From assembly GCA_963402885.1 (NCBI GenBank), contig OY727100.1:21609665-21673664 (forward strand): a stretch of DNA of 64,000 nucleotides. Direction: 5' to 3'. Shown piece by piece: positions 61,401 through 64,000 of the stretch. The stretch's first letter is position 1. Each line of letters starts with the position of its first letter. A program made the translations under genes and the position numbers. Under the pieces are notes generated by a model, which was not told the DNA's origin, ran no database searches, and saw only the letters and a list, made by a program, of their open reading frames with translations. This DNA is from Antedon bifida (Eukaryota; Echinodermata; Crinoidea; Comatulida; Antedonidae).

Positions 61401-63803
61401 TTGGTTCAAAAAATAACTTTGACTTCCAGTCAAAGTTTTCGATCAAAACATATCTCATAATGCAACGTGCTTATTTGGCTACTCTGTATGCATAATCATA
61501 AAACTTCCTCGTGATCTGTGTGAAAACACCTTCTCAACCGTGACGAGTTGTAAACAATCCTAATTAGCATCATGCATAATGTATACTCATGGTTTGAAAT
61601 CTTTGTTTACTTTCACTCGCGACGATTTTCCAGACGAAATGTAATCAAATTAATTTAGCTGTTAATTACGTAAAATTTTTGTTTTTAGCTTTAATATTAC
61701 TTTGGTATGGCCAATTTAAATTTTGAATATTTTGACCTTCATTTTTTTGTGTTTCAAGGGACAATACATCTTTAAATAAATGATCTGTAAATATGAATAA
61801 ATTGTAGTTGGGTAGCAATAATTCATAATTGTTTGTAGGGTGGTGTAGTTTTTGCCATTTATCATTATGTTGTGTGTTTTCCCTTCTCTTAGCTTCGTTT
61901 CTAACTCCTATACTTCTCTTCTCTATAGGGTATTCCTATACTTTTGATTTACCTAATATTGTTTCATATTGTAGGCAGCGATTAAACTTGCCAAGATACA
62001 GTGAACCCATTCTGCTATGCACTCATTACTGTCAACTTGTGGGGCAAGACTCTACCAATGTACCAAGCACCTCAACACAAGTAAGTAATAGTATGCAAAT
62101 AACAGTAGGAACCCTAAGAGGAACCTTCAGGACCCAGCAAGGTGACCCCTGAATAGTGGTTTGCCAGTGTTAAAAAATATATTTTGCCTTGCTTCACAAG
62201 AGAGTGTTGCTTTAAAGTTCTGTCCACACTATCAAACTAGTTTGACAAAAACAAGTAATGTGCCCAAATATGGTAGTGATATGACATCAACATGTCCATA
62301 TATGGGCACATCACATTTTTTTGTCACATAAAGTTTGACAAAGCTTAATATACAGAAATCAAAGAGAAAAAGTAAAACAAATGTATTCATACTAACTTAA
62401 TACTACATCAGCAGTATAAACCATTTTTTAAATAATATTTTATAGACTACAACAAGAAGAAAGATGACCTTTGACACAGAGCCTTCTGATGACCAATCGG
62501 CAGTAAGACCTGTTCTGGAAGAGGTTACCATTCAACCAGTTAAATCCGTCAATGAGGATGACCAAGCCTCGGACTCGATACTGGACAGCATTGCGGACAG
62601 TAGTGGACATAGCACAAAAGGGATGTGTATTCGAGCAACAGTACAGAGAGTATGTTGTTATAATTCACTAACAAATGACAAGTAAGAAGTTATACAATTT
62701 TTGTCATTTTTTTTTTAAAGAAAAAGAAACAAATTATTTTGTGTTATTGTATATCCAAACTAGAAAGGCACTCACAGAGCGCAAACAACCACCTAGAGGC
62801 ATATGAAATATAATGATGTGTTACCATACAGCTATGAAACCAACCTTTAAAATCGGGCAATATCTTTTTGAGTAATCCTGCTAACTAACAAATATAGAAA
62901 GAAACAAACAAATACTATTGACCACATAACCTCTCGCCATTCTAGTTGTGGTGATAAATAAATCTAGCCTTTTATTACCCCTGATAAAAGCCTGATCTGC
63001 CCAAATATGGTAGTGATCTGCCCAAATATGATAGTGATATTTTGAAACTGTCTTTGATCTTACAGACCTGATTGTACACCTAACATCCAGTGGTTTATGT
63101 TGCTTCAAGATATCAGAGGAGTATTCTGTGAGATGCATTTACCAGACGACTGTCATCACAGTGATTCATGGAAGGAATATTTTAATGCTGAGGGCAACAC
63201 GTTGATATTCAAGGGAGCAAAAGTACTACAAAGAACAAAGCGTTCAAGGTGAGGAATATTTGTGGTTTTATAGCTGAGTGCTATGCCTGGTTCAAGTAAA
63301 TACTGTACTAAATTTCGTCCCTGATTTATAGAGAGAGGGGGTAAACCAAAGCTATCAAACAACATGATACTTTGCTCGTTCGGTGGATCAAACATTAAGG
63401 TTTTGGATGCGATACGGTTATGCCCGATGTATGGTGTACATAGTCTAGAATTTTATGATTTTTGCATGATTTTGTTAAAGCCAAAACGCATATCAAAGTC
63501 TGTTACAATAGCCTATTGTTTAATAGCCTTGGGTCAACTAAGGTCATTGAGTAGGAGATTTGTTTGATTCATTTGTTTTAGCAATACCTCTTTTTTTTAG
63601 TCTTTTGGGATTCTTCATAAAAGTTCATGATCGTGATGTTATACATGGTAAAGACCACAATCTGTATTTATATATTGCACATACATTATTTTGCATTACA
63701 ATTTTGGTTTTTTTTTAGGTCTTCTAGATTGTTTAGTATGCTTGATTCCATGTGGCCTCCCAGTGACGAAATTCTCCCAGCAAGTTTTAACAGCCAATCA
63801 GAT
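58499..63803 (+). CDS. SPIDR: Scaffold protein involved in DNA repair, 5' part
   Basis: Nuclear scaffold that, in vertebrates, links RAD51, FIGNL1 and BLM in homologous recombination. Exons seen: 58499-58510, 58905 to about 59010 or 59043, 59671-59909, 60169-60264, 60501-60703, 60827-61099, 61975-62080, 62446-62681, 63066-63248, 63719-63803; the gene continues past the window. Strong matches to human SPIDR in order: KRKRS near the start, SWDHCQDGF, DISWSSSEDD, LRGGLAERLQKL then RERSSVAMW, LTVRVQKIH, VTIYPPWQRLNLP, KVLQRTKR and FSMLDSMWPP. The N-terminal third is acidic and Ser-rich. Exon 1 codes only MKRK; its basic stretch is completed by exon 2. The donor of exon 2 is ambiguous: AAG|GTCAAA and GCA|GTAAAA keep the same phase. 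Several FB elements lie in introns. Confidence 0.9.
59083..59588. mobile_element. FB6 DNA element with about 50-bp inverted repeats
   Basis: Begins GGGAGGTTTCGCAACCTTAC and ends GATTGCGAAACCTCTC, inverted repeats of about 52 bp with roughly three mismatches, 506 bp in all, flanked by TA on both sides. The interior has no transposase frame. It lies within 75 bp after SPIDR exon 2, and the exon's frame runs on into it. Confidence 0.85.
59964..60089. mobile_element. FB1 element lacking the 3' arm
   Basis: AAGCTCTGTCTACACTATC, then three TATCACTACCATA modules and no right terminal repeat. In SPIDR intron 3, starting about 55 bp after the donor. Confidence 0.85.
60325..60462. mobile_element. FB2 element in SPIDR intron 4
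   Basis: GCATGGTTCCCACTAGGACG to CCTAATGTGAATCAAGCTT; arms GTTGACCAATAAAATG and CGTGATTGGTAAAAT. Confidence 0.8.
61249..61775. mobile_element. FB5 element in SPIDR intron 6
   Basis: TTAAAGATGTATTGTCCC to GGGACAATACATCTTTAA, 527 bp, TTAA at both ends; the largest FB5 copy here. Interior has poly-A and no coding frame. Confidence 0.8.
62215..62346. mobile_element. FB1 element, 3' end truncated
   Basis: AAGTTCTGTCCACACTATC at the left, one module, ending TAAAGTTTGACAAAGCTT with the TAGTGTAGACAG segment deleted. In SPIDR intron 7. Confidence 0.85.
62996..63043. mobile_element. FB1 internal-module fragment
   Basis: GCCCAAATATGGTAGTGATC followed by a second module; no termini. It ends about 20 bp before the SPIDR exon 9 acceptor. 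Confidence 0.6.
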
Positions 63804-63983
63804 GTAAGGTTACATATAAGTTTGTTAAAAGTGCTGTGCATCATATTTGTGAGCTTTCATTTCGGGACACTAGGCAAGGGTGCCTTTAAGAAACCGTTTT
63901 TGGTTTGGTCTAAATACATAAATATGCATTCTTCTTCAAATATAAAAGTACCTACAAATGTAAGACCAATTCTATGGTATACA

Positions 63984-64000
63984 AAATATATGGTAGTGAT
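63984..64000. mobile_element. Probable FB1 fragment at window edge
   Basis: AAATATATGGTAGTGAT is the FB1 internal module; the window ends here. Confidence 0.4.

Overview
This is a 64 kb piece of an animal nuclear genome. It is AT-rich and intron-dense, with small phased exons, GT-AG splice sites, and many short inverted-repeat transposons and tRNA-derived SINEs. The gene content (PRDM zinc-finger factor, two-pore K+ channel, SLC16 carrier, EF-hand LPCATs, DUS2, SPIDR) and the very frequent AGGCCTA/TAGGCCT words suggest a marine invertebrate, probably a deuterostome such as an echinoderm. That placement is inference.

Layout: 1-4602, no identifiable gene. 4603-8031 (+), the 3' part of a PRDM-type gene (PR domain plus six C2H2 fingers). 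12385-19383 (-), a two-exon two-pore K+ channel with TRESK-like architecture. 21258-25802 (-), a six-exon SLC16/monocarboxylate-transporter-like gene. 28855-39074 (+), an 11-exon lysophosphatidylcholine acyltransferase with EF hands (LPCAT copy A). 43710-52790 (-), a second LPCAT (copy B), tail-to-tail with A and with two alternative versions of the exon carrying the HX4D catalytic motif. 53692-57738 (+), DUS2. 58499 to beyond 63803 (+), SPIDR, running off the right edge. Exon coordinates were worked out by hand from reading frames, splice consensus and phase; UTRs are not resolved.

The genes do not form one pathway. The two LPCATs are a local inverted duplication acting in phospholipid remodelling. 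LPCAT-B and DUS2 are divergently arranged about a roughly 0.9 kb spacer. SPIDR follows DUS2 on the same strand.

Most of the remaining sequence is repeats. I see at least eight families of short inverted-repeat elements (called FB1 to FB8 here), two tRNA-derived SINE families and several minisatellites. Nested insertions (FB2 in FB3, FB2 in a SINE) give a relative age order. The most notable observations are: mutually exclusive catalytic exons in LPCAT-B; a single-exon, nearly identical tract between the two otherwise diverged LPCATs, indicating gene conversion; a repeat-expanded basophilic Ser motif in the long cytoplasmic loop of the K+ channel; and a minisatellite made of duplicated splice acceptors in front of a PRDM exon. 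No retroviral, LTR or Polinton-like element was recognised.
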